64,000 bases of DNA from [Actinomadura] parvosata subsp. kistnae. Lineage in GTDB: Bacteria > Actinomycetota > Actinomycetes > Streptosporangiales > Streptosporangiaceae. The DNA lies in the NCBI RefSeq assembly GCF_900323885.1, contig NZ_OOHJ01000018.1:3893001-3957000 (forward strand), read 5' to 3'. Shown piece by piece: positions 1-8,726 of the stretch (position 1 is the stretch's first letter; every line of letters starts with the position of its first letter). The position numbers and the translations under genes were made by a program. Below the pieces are notes generated by a model that worked only from the letters and a program-made list of their open reading frames with translations, made no database searches and had not been told where the DNA came from.

Positions 1-153
1 ACCCCAGATCGGTGAGTGGGGAGCGCGCATCGCCATCTGCTCGGGATCCATGTTGGTGCCGTACGCGCCGTACAGCCTGAGATCACTCGGCTTGCCCGAA
101 CGGTCCGAAGCCCATGCCACGATCCACCCCTCCCGCCGGGTGCCACTCGTCAT
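1..153 (-). CDS. Gamma-glutamylcyclotransferase-like protein (partial, runs off the window start)
   Basis: Only the first 51 codons are present, read leftwards from an ATG at 153; the rest lies before position 1. The visible peptide contains LYGAYGTNMDPEQMAMRAPH, which resembles the conserved N-terminal YGSNM..QM..R.P segment of the gamma-glutamylcyclotransferase/AIG2-like family. Such enzymes release 5-oxoproline from gamma-glutamyl peptides in the cytosol. In this copy Ala-Tyr-Gly-Thr-Asn replaces the usual Tyr-Gly-Ser-Asn, a conservative change. The call rests on one short motif block, and the catalytic Glu cannot be seen. The gene lies just downstream of a broken recombinase on the same strand. 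Confidence 0.6.
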   Translation of the reverse strand, partial: MTSGTRREGWIVAWASDRSGKPSDLRLYGAYGTNMDPEQMAMRAPHSPIWG

Positions 154-224
154 CCAGCTACCGCGCCATCCTGCCACGCTTGGGGGCCGCGCCGGTCCAT
201 CGCATCGGGCGGCGGAGGGTCGTG

Positions 225-1631
225 TCAGCTCTCTTCACGCAGCCCCAGAACCACCCGTGCGGGATCGAAGGCGGGGCGTCGGCCATGCGGGCTGGTGGGG
301 CGCTTGATGCGGATCCACTGGAACGCCTGTCTGATCATGCGGCGCCGCTGGACTCGGCGTGCCGGGTCGTGGTCGTCCGTCCCGATGTTCCAGTCTCCCA
401 GCACGGCGGCCGCGGTGATCTCGGTGAGGTCGGCTCGGCGGGTGCGCTCCTCGATCTCTGCCCGCACCCTGGCGATCTCGGTGACCGGCACGCCGAGCAG
501 ATGATGCAGGTCAGGGGAGAGGATGCGGCTTTGCTCGACGTAGGTCTGCTCTCCGGCGCAGCCGTTGGATTTCCTGGTCCGCGTCCACAGGGCGTGCTGG
601 ATGCCCTCTCTGCGCGGCTCCGAGCCGCCAGTTCAGCGCGGTCTCCTGAACGAGCTCCTCCAGACCGGCCGCGTTGATGGACTGCCCGCATCCTCGCGAG
701 TCGATCTTGCCGGAGTTGTAGCTGCATCGGTAGCGGTTAGCGCGGCCTGTGGGGCTGTGGCCGCTCATGCTGGAGCCGCATGAGTCGCAGAACAACAGTT
801 TCAGACTGGTCAGGAGGTATTTGTCGTCGGTCGGAGGGCGTCCCGGGCCGGTCGTGCCCAGCACGCTCTGCACGTGCAGCCAAGTGGAAACGTCCAGGAT
901 CGTGCTCTCACCCCGCATACGCCCGATGAGAGCGCCTGCGGTCCAGCGTGTGTGCCCCGTCAGGGCCGGGCGACGCAGCTGCTGCTTCAGAGCCTGGATG
1001 GTGAAGTGGACGCCGCCTTTGTGCACGACTCGCGTTCCGTCGTCGGACCGGATCTCGGGGGTGGTCACGCCACGCGTCGCCCAATCGCGTGTGATGGCGC
1101 CGATGCGCTCGCCGCTCAGGATGCGGGTGGCGGCTTCTCTGATGAGTGCGGCTTCGGATTCTTGGAGCGTTCCCGCGTGGACGTCGATGAAGCCGAAGCG
1201 TCGGCGGGGTCCGCCTGTCATCTCGCCGGCCTCGGCCTTTCTGCGCAGGCTGCGTGCCACACGTCTTCGCAGCTTGGTGACCTCGCGTTCACTCTCCCGA
1301 ACGCGGGCTGTGAAGGCTGCGGCACCCTCTTCGGAAGAGAGATCGAAGACCTCGTCGGTGCTCGCGGAAATCATTCGGAATCCGGCGAGACGCAGATCCC
1401 GCCCCAGAGACCGGCGCGGGCGGCCTGCGTGAGTCGATCCCATTGAGGGCGGCTGGGGGAGCCGGGTGATGCTCTACGGCCGGGGTCGGAATAGCGTGCG
1501 CCTCTCCCGAGGCCCAGCTCGCGCAAGCAGTCCACATTGTCGCGGTGCTGCTCGTCGCAACTGGCCGAGCGGCCGCTTCTGTCCACGCTGACGCGATCGT
1601 AGGTGGCGATGGGGAGTTCGGAGACATCCAT
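225..1631 (-). pseudogene. Serine recombinase (large resolvase/invertase family), frameshifted and internally deleted
   Basis: Three consecutive reading frames together resemble one large serine recombinase. The segment 1631-1371 carries the catalytic N-terminus (YDRVSVDRSG followed by an EQ helix and a YSDPG-like block). The segment 1443-511 carries the FDLSSEEG block, the RRRFGF recombinase-domain motif and a zinc-ribbon (CDSCGS ... CSYN ... RGCGQ). The segment 491-225 carries the usual C-terminal tail ending in FDPARVVLGL. Two frame changes are needed, near 1400 and near 500. At the first junction about 30 residues that normally carry the second part of the resolvase catalytic domain are also missing, so the gene is inactive. 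It is probably the remnant of an integrated phage or conjugative element; I found no att-like repeat next to it. Confidence 0.75.
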
Positions 1632-1760
1632 GAAAGAGAACCCTCAACCTTGGTCGGCAGCCGTGTCCCAAACCTAGCGATCCCTCGCCTGTCTGGATGG
1701 ATACGCCGTGATCACGGCCCCGTTGTCGCTTCGTCTGGCTGGTGCGGGAGAATGGGACAC

Positions 1761-3149
1761 GTGACGAGGATCGTGATCATCGGTGGCGGACCAGGCGGCT
1801 ACGAGGCGGCGCTGGTGGCCGCGCAGCTAGGCGCGCAAGTCACGATGGTCGAGCAGGACGGCCCCGGTGGTGCCTGCGTGCTGACCGACTGCGTGCCGTC
1901 CAAGACGCTGATCGCGACCTCCGTGCGCAAGCAGGCGCTGCTCGACGCGCCGTCGCTCGGCGTGTCGTTCTCCGGCGGGCCCGACGGTGACGCTGGGGCG
2001 GTGGGGGTCGATCTGCCGCTGGTCAACAAGCGGGTCAAGGAGCTGGCGCAGGCGCAGTCGGCCGACATCGCGACGCGGGTCGAGGCCGAGGGCGTGGAGA
2101 TCATCAAGGCGCGCGGGCGGCTGGTCGATCCGCAGGTCGTCAGGGCCGGTGACCGGACGATCAGGGCCGACGTGGTGCTGGTGGCGACCGGGGCGACGCC
2201 GCGGGTGCTGCCGGGGGCCGAGCCCGACGGGGAGCGCATCCTCACCTGGCGGCAGCTCTACGACCTGGAGGAGCTGCCCGAGCACCTGATCGTGGTCGGG
2301 TCCGGGGTGACCGGGGCCGAGTTCGCGGGCGCGTACCGGTCGCTGGGGGCGGAGGTCACGCTGGTGTCCAGCCGCGACCGGATGATGCCCAACGAGGACG
2401 CCGACGGCGCCGAGGTGCTGGAAGAGGTCTACCGGCGGCGCGGGATGAACGTCATGGGGCGCTCGCGGGCCGCCTCCGTCAAGCGCACGGCCGACGGGGT
2501 CGTGGTGACGCTGGAGGACGGGCGCACGGCCGAGGGGTCGCACGCGCTGATGACGGTCGGCATGATCCCCAACACCTCCGGCATCGGGCTGGAGGAGGCC
2601 GGGGTGCAGCTCGACCGGGGCGGGTTCGTCAAGGTCGACAAGGTGTCGCGCACGTCGGCGCCCGGCGTGTACGCGGCGGGCGACTGCACGGGCGTGCTGA
2701 TGCTGGCCTCGGTCGCGGCCATGCAGGGCCGCATCGCGGTGTGGCACGCGCTGGGGGAGGCGGTGCAGCCGCTGCGGCTGGCCACGGTGGCCTCCAACAT
2801 CTTCACCGACCCCGAGATCGCGGCGGTGGGCGTGGCGCAGCGGGCCATCGAGGCGGGCGAGATCGAGGCGAACGTGGTCAAGCTGCCGCTGGCCACCAAC
2901 GCGCGGGCGAAGATGCAGGGGTTCAACGACGGGTTCGTCAAGCTGTTCTGCCGGCCGCACACCGGGATCGTGCTGGGCGGCGTGGTCGTGGCGCCGCGGG
3001 CGTCCGAGCTCATCCTGGCGGTGTCGGTGGCGGTGCAGCAGCGGCTGACGGTGGATCAGCTGGCGCACACGTTCGCGGTGTATCCGTCGTTGTCGGGGTC
3101 GATCACGGAGGCGGCGCGGCGGCTCATGCAGCCGGGAGTGTCGATCTGA
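1761..3149 (+). CDS. lpdA: NAD(P)H-quinone dehydrogenase, LpdA-type flavoprotein disulfide reductase family
   Basis: A 462-residue FAD/NAD(P)-binding protein with GGGPGG at residues 8-13 (FAD dinucleotide fold), a second dinucleotide fold (VVGSGVTGAEFA) in mid-protein and the FAD motif YAAGDC. The closest family I recognise is Mycobacterium LpdA (Rv3303c), a quinone reductase rather than a true lipoamide dehydrogenase. This copy keeps the redox pair Cys39-x4-Cys44, but the C-terminal HPT..E catalytic motif of lipoamide dehydrogenases reads YPSLSGSITEA, so the His base is absent. GTG at 1761 has a GGGAG ten bases upstream and is preferred; an in-frame ATG at 1752 almost touches that site. A strong terminator follows. 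Confidence 0.85.
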   Translation: MTRIVIIGGGPGGYEAALVAAQLGAQVTMVEQDGPGGACVLTDCVPSKTLIATSVRKQALLDAPSLGVSFSGGPDGDAGAVGVDLPLVNKRVKELAQAQSADIATRVEAEGVEIIKARGRLVDPQVVRAGDRTIRADVVLVATGATPRVLPGAEPDGERILTWRQLYDLEELPEHLIVVGSGVTGAEFAGAYRSLGAEVTLVSSRDRMMPNEDADGAEVLEEVYRRRGMNVMGRSRAASVKRTADGVVVTLEDGRTAEGSHALMTVGMIPNTSGIGLEEAGVQLDRGGFVKVDKVSRTSAPGVYAAGDCTGVLMLASVAAMQGRIAVWHALGEAVQPLRLATVASNIFTDPEIAAVGVAQRAIEAGEIEANVVKLPLATNARAKMQGFNDGFVKLFCRPHTGIVLGGVVVAPRASELILAVSVAVQQRLTVDQLAHTFAVYPSLSGSITEAARRLMQPGVSI

Positions 3150-3172
3150 GCCGGTAGCCCCCGACTGCTGGA

Positions 3173-3203
3173 GGCGCGTGGTGCATGGCACCACGCGCCT
3201 TTT
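3173..3203 (+). terminator. Rho-independent terminator after lpdA
   Basis: An 11-bp perfect inverted repeat (GGCGCGTGGTG / CACCACGCGCC) with a 5-base loop is followed directly by TTTT. It lies 24 bases past the lpdA stop and insulates that gene from the polysaccharide island. Confidence 0.85.
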
Positions 3204-3349
3204 CGCGTTCCGGGGCGGGTCGCGCGGGAACGGAGCGGGGCCGGGAGCGGGCGGGGGCTGGAACAGCGCGGGCTCGGGGAGCGGGCGGGTTCGGGGGGTC
3301 CGGGGTGGGAGGAGGGGGGGACGGGAGCGGGGTCGGGGGCGGCTGGGCG

Positions 3350-3382
3350 TTGACGTTTGTTGGTATGGACAGCAAACTAACT
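3350..3382 (+). promoter_or_regulatory. Promoter with XylR/ROK-like operator in the spacer, upstream of the alpha-xylosidase operon
   Basis: TTGACG (3350-3355) and CAAACT (3373-3378) are spaced 17 bases and can serve as -35 and -10 boxes. Between and across them is an imperfect palindrome with half-sites TTTGTTGG and GCAAACTAA (3356-3380). The right half closely matches the CAACAAACTAA half-site of the Bacillus xylose operator bound by XylR, a ROK-family repressor. A second copy with the same length and spacing occurs at 23929-23955 next to a ROK gene. This placement would let a bound repressor block RNA polymerase. Operator function is inferred. Confidence 0.65.
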
Positions 3383-3417
3383 CACGAGTTGGCGCAGCCG
3401 TTCTTGAAGGAGCCTCC

Positions 3418-5703
3418 ATGCCCTATCGCCCGCCGCTGGTCGCGCACGAGTACTTCGTCGCCGACCCGCCCGAGTTGCCGGTCCGTGAGCGGGGCGAGGG
3501 CGGCCTGTCCGCGCTCACCTCCGCCGAGCTGGTCGCGGCCGACGGCGCCGAGGTGATGCTGAAGGCGGTCACCTCGGCGGAGGAGACACTGGTCGTGCAG
3601 GTGGGCGTGGCGGGCGAAGGGGTGATCAGGGTCCGGCTGTCGGAGGACGCGACCGCGCGGCCGCGCTCCGAGCGGGCCGTCGGGCTGGTGTCGCCCGGCA
3701 CGTACGCGCGGGCGCGCGCCGAGGTGGCGCCGGGCGCGCCGATCGTGATCGACGCCGGCCCGCTGCGGGCCGAGATCAGCCTGAACCCGTGGCACCTGCG
3801 CTTCACCGACGCGGCCGGCGCGACGCTGGTCGAGCAGGACCGGGGGCACGTCGACATCAGCGGCCGGCTGCGGACGTTGCCGTTCGGGCGCTCCAGCTCC
3901 GCCGGTACGCCGGTGGCCTACCACGAGAGCTTCGCCGCCGCGCCGGACGAGGCGTTCTCCGGGTTCGGGGAGTCGTTCACCCGGCTGGACAAGCGCGGCC
4001 AGCGCCCGGTCATGTGGAACTTCGACGCTTTCGGGGCGGAGTCGCAGCGGGCGTACAAGAACGTGCCGCTGTACCTGTCGAGCAGGGGGTACGGCGTGCT
4101 GGTGGACAGCGGCGCGCCCACGGAGTTCGACGTGTGCCAGTCGACGCACAGCGTGGTGCAGATCGTGGTGCCGGACGACGTGCTCGACTACTACGTGATC
4201 GCCGGGCCGACGCCCGCGGAGGTCCTGGACCGTTACGACCTGCTGACCTGCCGGCCGTCGCTGCCGCCGAAGTGGGCGTTCGGGACGTGGATCTCCTCGG
4301 GGTTCTGTGTGGACAGCCAGGAGCGGGTGCTGGCCAGGGCGCGCACGATCAGGGAGCGCGGCATCCCGTGCGACGTGCTGCACCTGGACACCTACTGGCA
4401 GGCCGACGGGCACTGGTCGGAGCTGAAGTGGGACGCCACGAACTTCCCGGACCCGGACGGCATGCTGGCCGAGCTGGACGGGATGGGGTTCAAGGTGTGC
4501 CTGTGGATGAACCCGTACATCTCCCATCTCAGCCCGACGTTCCGCGAGGCCGCTGAGGCCGGATATTTCCTGAAAAATCAGGCGGGCCAGGTGTACGTGG
4601 CCGACTGCTGGCACGGCTCGTTCCCCGCCTGCGGCATCGTCGACTTCACCAACCCGGCCGCCACCGAATGGTTCAAGGGCCTGCTGCGCCCGCTGCTGCG
4701 CCAGGGCGTGGCCGCCTTCAAGACCGACTTCGCCGAGGGCGTGCCGAGCGACGCCGTGGCGTACAACGGGATGAGCGGCGCCGACCTGCACAACGTGTAC
4801 ACGCTGCTGTTCAACGACGTGGTCGCCGGGGTCACCCGCGAGGTCAACGGGCACGAGCTGGTCTGGGCGCGCTCGTCGTACCTGGGCGGGCAGCGCCACA
4901 GCGCCCAGTGGGGCGGCGACACCTACACCAGCTACGCCGCCATGGGCAGCACGATCAGGGGCGGGCTCGCGCACGGCCTGTCCGGCGTGCCGTTCTGGAG
5001 CCACGACGCGGGCGGCTTCACCGGCCGGCCCACCGACGACCTGTACGTGCGCTGGACCCAGTTCGGCGCCCTGTCGCCGCTGCTGCGCCTGCACGGCACC
5101 ACGACCAGGGAGCCGTGGGAGTTCCCCGAGGTCGAGGCGGAGGCCGTGGCGGCGCTCAAGCTGCGTTACCGGCTGATGCCCTACCTGTACTCGGCGGCCG
5201 TCGAGGCCGCGCGCACCGGCGCGCCGATGATGCGCGCCCTGTGCGTGGACTTCCCCGACGACCCGGTGGCCTGGCAGGCCGACCTGCAGTACCTGCTCGG
5301 CCGTGACCTGCTCGTCGCCCCCATGACCGCGCCGGAGGGCACCCGGAGCGTGTACCTGCCGCGCGGCCTGTGGGTGGACTACTGGACGCACGAGGTGCTG
5401 GAGGGCGCCCGTTACGTCACGGTCAGCAAGCCGCTCGACCAGATCCCGCTGTTCGTCCGGCATGGCGCGCTCATCCCCGTCCAGGAGCAGCGGGAGACCG
5501 TGGACGTGCCGGCCGAGATCGCCCTCGTCGCCTTCGGGGGCGGCGACGGCACCGTCGAAATCCACGACGCGGACGGCGTGACGATCGCCGTCGCCACCAG
5601 GGACGGCGCGGACCTGCGTGTCGCCGTCACCGGCCCGAAGCGCGTCACCGGGGTCGAGATCGCCCCGGTGGCCGGAGCTCCCGCGCGGGCCGTCATCTCG
5701 TAA
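3418..5703 (+). CDS. GH31 alpha-xylosidase (YicI-like)
   Basis: A 761-residue cytoplasmic glycoside hydrolase with no signal peptide. The GH31 barrel is clear: the nucleophile block FKTDFAEGVP places Asp437, and the acid/base block WGGDTYTSY places Asp501, the spacing expected from YicI-type alpha-xylosidases (nucleophile motif KTDFGE). Alpha-xylosidase removes alpha-1,6-linked xylose from xyloglucan oligosaccharides. AAGGAG sits five bases before the ATG. The gene heads an operon with a sugar ABC importer (17-base gap to the binding protein) and a secreted GH3, so imported oligosaccharides are the likely substrate. A XylR-like operator overlaps the promoter. An alpha-glucosidase role cannot be excluded from sequence alone. 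Confidence 0.88.
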   Translation: MPYRPPLVAHEYFVADPPELPVRERGEGGLSALTSAELVAADGAEVMLKAVTSAEETLVVQVGVAGEGVIRVRLSEDATARPRSERAVGLVSPGTYARARAEVAPGAPIVIDAGPLRAEISLNPWHLRFTDAAGATLVEQDRGHVDISGRLRTLPFGRSSSAGTPVAYHESFAAAPDEAFSGFGESFTRLDKRGQRPVMWNFDAFGAESQRAYKNVPLYLSSRGYGVLVDSGAPTEFDVCQSTHSVVQIVVPDDVLDYYVIAGPTPAEVLDRYDLLTCRPSLPPKWAFGTWISSGFCVDSQERVLARARTIRERGIPCDVLHLDTYWQADGHWSELKWDATNFPDPDGMLAELDGMGFKVCLWMNPYISHLSPTFREAAEAGYFLKNQAGQVYVADCWHGSFPACGIVDFTNPAATEWFKGLLRPLLRQGVAAFKTDFAEGVPSDAVAYNGMSGADLHNVYTLLFNDVVAGVTREVNGHELVWARSSYLGGQRHSAQWGGDTYTSYAAMGSTIRGGLAHGLSGVPFWSHDAGGFTGRPTDDLYVRWTQFGALSPLLRLHGTTTREPWEFPEVEAEAVAALKLRYRLMPYLYSAAVEAARTGAPMMRALCVDFPDDPVAWQADLQYLLGRDLLVAPMTAPEGTRSVYLPRGLWVDYWTHEVLEGARYVTVSKPLDQIPLFVRHGALIPVQEQRETVDVPAEIALVAFGGGDGTVEIHDADGVTIAVATRDGADLRVAVTGPKRVTGVEIAPVAGAPARAVIS

Positions 5704-5720
5704 CACCCCCTGGAGGGATC

Positions 5721-7028
5721 ATGGTCAGATTGAGAGGCGCCGCGGTGCTGGCCGCCGCCGCGCTCGCCCTGTCGGCGTGCGGCTCGGGCGGCGGATCGGG
5801 CAGCCCCAGCCCGACCGGCACGGAGCCGCGCGTGCTGAAGTTGTGGCACTACGAGAGCGCCGACAGCGCCATGGGCAAGGCGTGGGCCGAGGCGATCAAG
5901 AAGTTCGAGGCGTCGCACCCGAACGTGACCGTCAAGTTCGAGGAGAAGGGCTTCGAGCAGATCCAGAAGACGGCCAGCATGGTGCTGAACTCGGACGAGG
6001 CGCCCGACATCATGGAGTACAACAAGGGCAACGCCACGGCCGGGCTGCTGTCCAAGCAGGGCCTGCTCACCGACCTGAGCGAGGAGGTCACGAAGCGGGG
6101 CTGGGACAAACTGCTGCCCGGCGGCCTGCAGACCACCGCCAAGTACGACGACCGGGGCGTGATGGGCTCGGGCAAGTGGTACGGCGTGCCGAACTACGGC
6201 GAGTTCGTGATGGTCTACTACAACAAGGACCTGTTCAAGAAGCACAAGGTCGAGGTGCCCACCACGTTCGAGGAGTTCACGGCCGCCCTCGACACGTTCG
6301 TCAAGGCCGGCGTGACACCCATCTCCAACGCCGGCGCCGAGTACCCGGCGCAGCAGATCTTCTACCAGCTCGCGCTCACCAAGGCGCAGAAGCCGTGGCT
6401 GGAGGCCTTCCAGTCCTACAAGGGCAAGGTCGACTTCCACGACCCCGAGTTCACCTACGGCGCCGACACGTTCGCCGACTGGGTGAAGAAGGGTTACCTC
6501 GCCAAGAACTCGGCCGGCCTGAAGGCCGAGGACATGGGCGTGGCGTTCATGAACGGCAAGTTCCCCATCATGATCAGCGGAAGCTGGTGGTACGGCCGCT
6601 TCGCCTCCGAGATCAAGGACTTCGAGTGGGGCCACTTCCTGTTCCCCGGCGCCACGATGTCGCCCGGCTCCAGCGGCAACATCTGGGTCGTGCCCGAGAA
6701 GTCGGAGAACAAGGACCTGGCCTACGACTTCATCGACATCACGATGAGCAAGGACATCCAGAACCTGCTCGGCAACTCCGGCGGCGTCCCCGTGGCCGCC
6801 GACCCGGCCGCGATCACCGACGCCAAGAGCAAGGAGCTGATCGAGACCTTCAACAAGCTGACCACCGCCGACGGCCTGGCCTTCTACCCCGACTGGCCGG
6901 CGCCCGGCTACTACGACGTGCTGGTGGCGGGGGTTCAGGAGCTGATCAACGGCAGCAAGACCTCCGCGCAGGTGCTCGACGAGCTCGCCAAGCCGTACGA
7001 GGACAACCTCGCCGACATCGGTAACTAG
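5721..7028 (+). CDS. Sugar ABC transporter substrate-binding lipoprotein (CUT1 type)
   Basis: A 435-residue extracellular binding protein. The N-terminus has a short basic start, a hydrophobic core and the lipobox LSAC, so the mature protein should be diacylated on Cys and tethered outside the membrane. The body (KLWHYESAD at the start of the mature region, then the VVYYNKDLF-like segment typical of solute-binding protein family 1) fits oligosaccharide-binding proteins. It follows the alpha-xylosidase by 17 bases with a GGAGGG ribosome site and directly abuts the first permease gene. Xyloglucan- or xylose-containing oligosaccharides are the inferred ligand from context. Confidence 0.88.
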   Translation: MVRLRGAAVLAAAALALSACGSGGGSGSPSPTGTEPRVLKLWHYESADSAMGKAWAEAIKKFEASHPNVTVKFEEKGFEQIQKTASMVLNSDEAPDIMEYNKGNATAGLLSKQGLLTDLSEEVTKRGWDKLLPGGLQTTAKYDDRGVMGSGKWYGVPNYGEFVMVYYNKDLFKKHKVEVPTTFEEFTAALDTFVKAGVTPISNAGAEYPAQQIFYQLALTKAQKPWLEAFQSYKGKVDFHDPEFTYGADTFADWVKKGYLAKNSAGLKAEDMGVAFMNGKFPIMISGSWWYGRFASEIKDFEWGHFLFPGATMSPGSSGNIWVVPEKSENKDLAYDFIDITMSKDIQNLLGNSGGVPVAADPAAITDAKSKELIETFNKLTTADGLAFYPDWPAPGYYDVLVAGVQELINGSKTSAQVLDELAKPYEDNLADIGN

Positions 7029-7892
7029 ATGAGAGCTCGAACGAGGGGATACTGGCTCTACCTGATCCCCAGCCTGCTGCTGTTCCTGGCCGTCATCGTC
7101 GTGCCGTTCCTGATGAACGTGGGCGCCAGCTTCACCCGCTGGTCGGGTGTGGGGACGCCCCGGTGGATCGGGCTCGACAACTACACCAGGCTGCTGGCGG
7201 ACGTGCGGTTCTGGGAGTCGTTCCAGCACAACGTGGGGCTGATCGTGGCCATGGCCGTCGTGCCGACCATGATCGGCCTCGTGCTGGCGGCGGCGCTGTT
7301 CGACTACATCGGCAAGCGCTTCGGGGCGCGCACCGCCTCGGCGCTGCGCGCGATGTACTACCTGCCGCAGGTGCTGCCGGTGGCGGTGGCCGGCGTGGTG
7401 TGGGGCTGGATGCTGCACCCGTCGTACGGCGCCGTCAACCAGATCTTCGGGCTGGACGTCAACTGGCTCGGCGACCCCGACCTGGCGCTGGCCACGGTCA
7501 TGGCGATCATGGTGTGGTTCCAGCTCGGCTACCCGGTCGTGATCTTCATGGCCGGGCTGCAGCGCGTGGACCCGTCCTACTACGAGGCGGCCGAGATCGA
7601 CGGGGCCTCGTGGTGGCGCAAGTTCTGGCACATCACGATCCCGCAGATCCGGCCGGAGATCTTCGTGGTGCTGCTGACGTGCACGATCGCCGCGCTGAAG
7701 GTGTTCGGGCCGATCTTCGTGCTGACCCGCGGCGGGCCCGGCAACGCGACGATGGTGCCGTCGTACTTCTCGTACCTGAACTTCTTCCAGAAGAGCAACG
7801 TCGGGTACGGCTCCGCGATCGCCACGGTGCTGGCGCTGATCATCATCGTGGTGACGTTCCTGTTCCTGCGCGTCCAGGAGCGTGAGTCATGA
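7029..7892 (+). CDS. Sugar ABC transporter permease, MalF/UgpA type
   Basis: A 287-residue inner-membrane protein with about six hydrophobic segments and the cytoplasmic EAA loop (YYEAAEIDGASWWRKFWHITIP) that docks the ATPase. It starts directly after the binding-protein stop codon and overlaps the next permease by four bases (ATGA), so the three transporter genes are translationally coupled. No ATPase gene is present. CUT1 systems of actinomycetes commonly share a MsiK-type ATPase encoded elsewhere, which is likely here. Confidence 0.9.
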   Translation: MRARTRGYWLYLIPSLLLFLAVIVVPFLMNVGASFTRWSGVGTPRWIGLDNYTRLLADVRFWESFQHNVGLIVAMAVVPTMIGLVLAAALFDYIGKRFGARTASALRAMYYLPQVLPVAVAGVVWGWMLHPSYGAVNQIFGLDVNWLGDPDLALATVMAIMVWFQLGYPVVIFMAGLQRVDPSYYEAAEIDGASWWRKFWHITIPQIRPEIFVVLLTCTIAALKVFGPIFVLTRGGPGNATMVPSYFSYLNFFQKSNVGYGSAIATVLALIIIVVTFLFLRVQERES

Positions 7893-8710
7893 GGGGCCCG
7901 GGACGCTGGGCGGTGCTGTTCGCCCTGGTCGTGCTGGCCGTCGTGATGATCTTCCCGTTCCTGATCGTGGCGGTCAACGCGGTCAAGTCGCCCGCCGAGT
8001 ACGGCTCGCAGGGGCCGCTGAGCCTGCCCGACGGGCTCTACCTGCAAGGGATCATCGACTTCTGGAACCGGGTGCAGTTCGGGACGAAGCTCTGGAACAG
8101 CTTCCTCATCAGCGCGTCCGTCGCGGTGCTGGCGGTCGTGCTGTCGGTGCTCAACGCGTACGCGCTGGGCATCGGCAGGGTGAAGGGGCGGCTGTGGATC
8201 CTCGTGCTGTTCCTGGTGGCGAACACGCTGCCGCAGGAGGCCCTGGCCTATCCGCTGTACTACCTGGCCAAGGCCGTCGATCTGTACGACACCCAGCTCG
8301 CGGTGATCATCGTGATGACCGCGATCCAGGCGGCGTTCGGCACGTACCTGCTGAGCGCGGTGCTGGGCCAGTTCCCGAAGGAGATCCTGGAGGCGGCGGC
8401 GATCGACGGGGCGGGGCGGCTGCGCTCGCTCTGGCGGATCGTGGTGCCGATCAGCCGGCCGACGATCAACGTGCTGCTGATCTTCTTCTTCATCTGGACC
8501 TGGAACGAGTTCTTCCTCCCGCTGATCTTCCTGATCTCGAACGACACCCAGACGGTGCCCGTCGCGCTCGGCGTGCTGCAGGGCGAGAAGTACATGGACG
8601 CGACCACGTCCAGCGCCTCGGCCCTGCTCGGCGTCGTGCCGGCGATCGCCTTCTTCCTGATCTTCCAGCGCACGCTGACCCGAGGTGTGACGGTCGGCGC
8701 CATCAAGTGA
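7889..8710 (+). CDS. Sugar ABC transporter permease, MalG/UgpE type
   Basis: A 273-residue permease with an N-terminal membrane segment, further hydrophobic helices and the EAA loop (ILEAAAIDGAGRLRSLWRIV). It overlaps the MalF-type permease gene by four bases and ends 16 bases before the secreted GH3 gene. It completes the membrane part of the importer associated with the alpha-xylosidase. Confidence 0.9.
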   Translation: MRGPGRWAVLFALVVLAVVMIFPFLIVAVNAVKSPAEYGSQGPLSLPDGLYLQGIIDFWNRVQFGTKLWNSFLISASVAVLAVVLSVLNAYALGIGRVKGRLWILVLFLVANTLPQEALAYPLYYLAKAVDLYDTQLAVIIVMTAIQAAFGTYLLSAVLGQFPKEILEAAAIDGAGRLRSLWRIVVPISRPTINVLLIFFFIWTWNEFFLPLIFLISNDTQTVPVALGVLQGEKYMDATTSSASALLGVVPAIAFFLIFQRTLTRGVTVGAIK

Positions 8711-8726
8711 TGGAGAACCCACTCCT

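Noticed and set aside
1545..1760. A longer N-terminus for the lpdA product
   Set aside because: The extra 72 residues are antisense to the recombinase relic and lack similarity to the family, which begins directly with the FAD-binding strand.
3382..5706. A 774-codon open frame antisense to the alpha-xylosidase gene
   Set aside because: It is a high-GC shadow: rich in Arg, Gly, Val, His and Gln, with no domain motif. The plus-strand frame carries GH31 catalytic motifs. The same holds for the long antisense frames across GH74, GH3 and the EccC gene.
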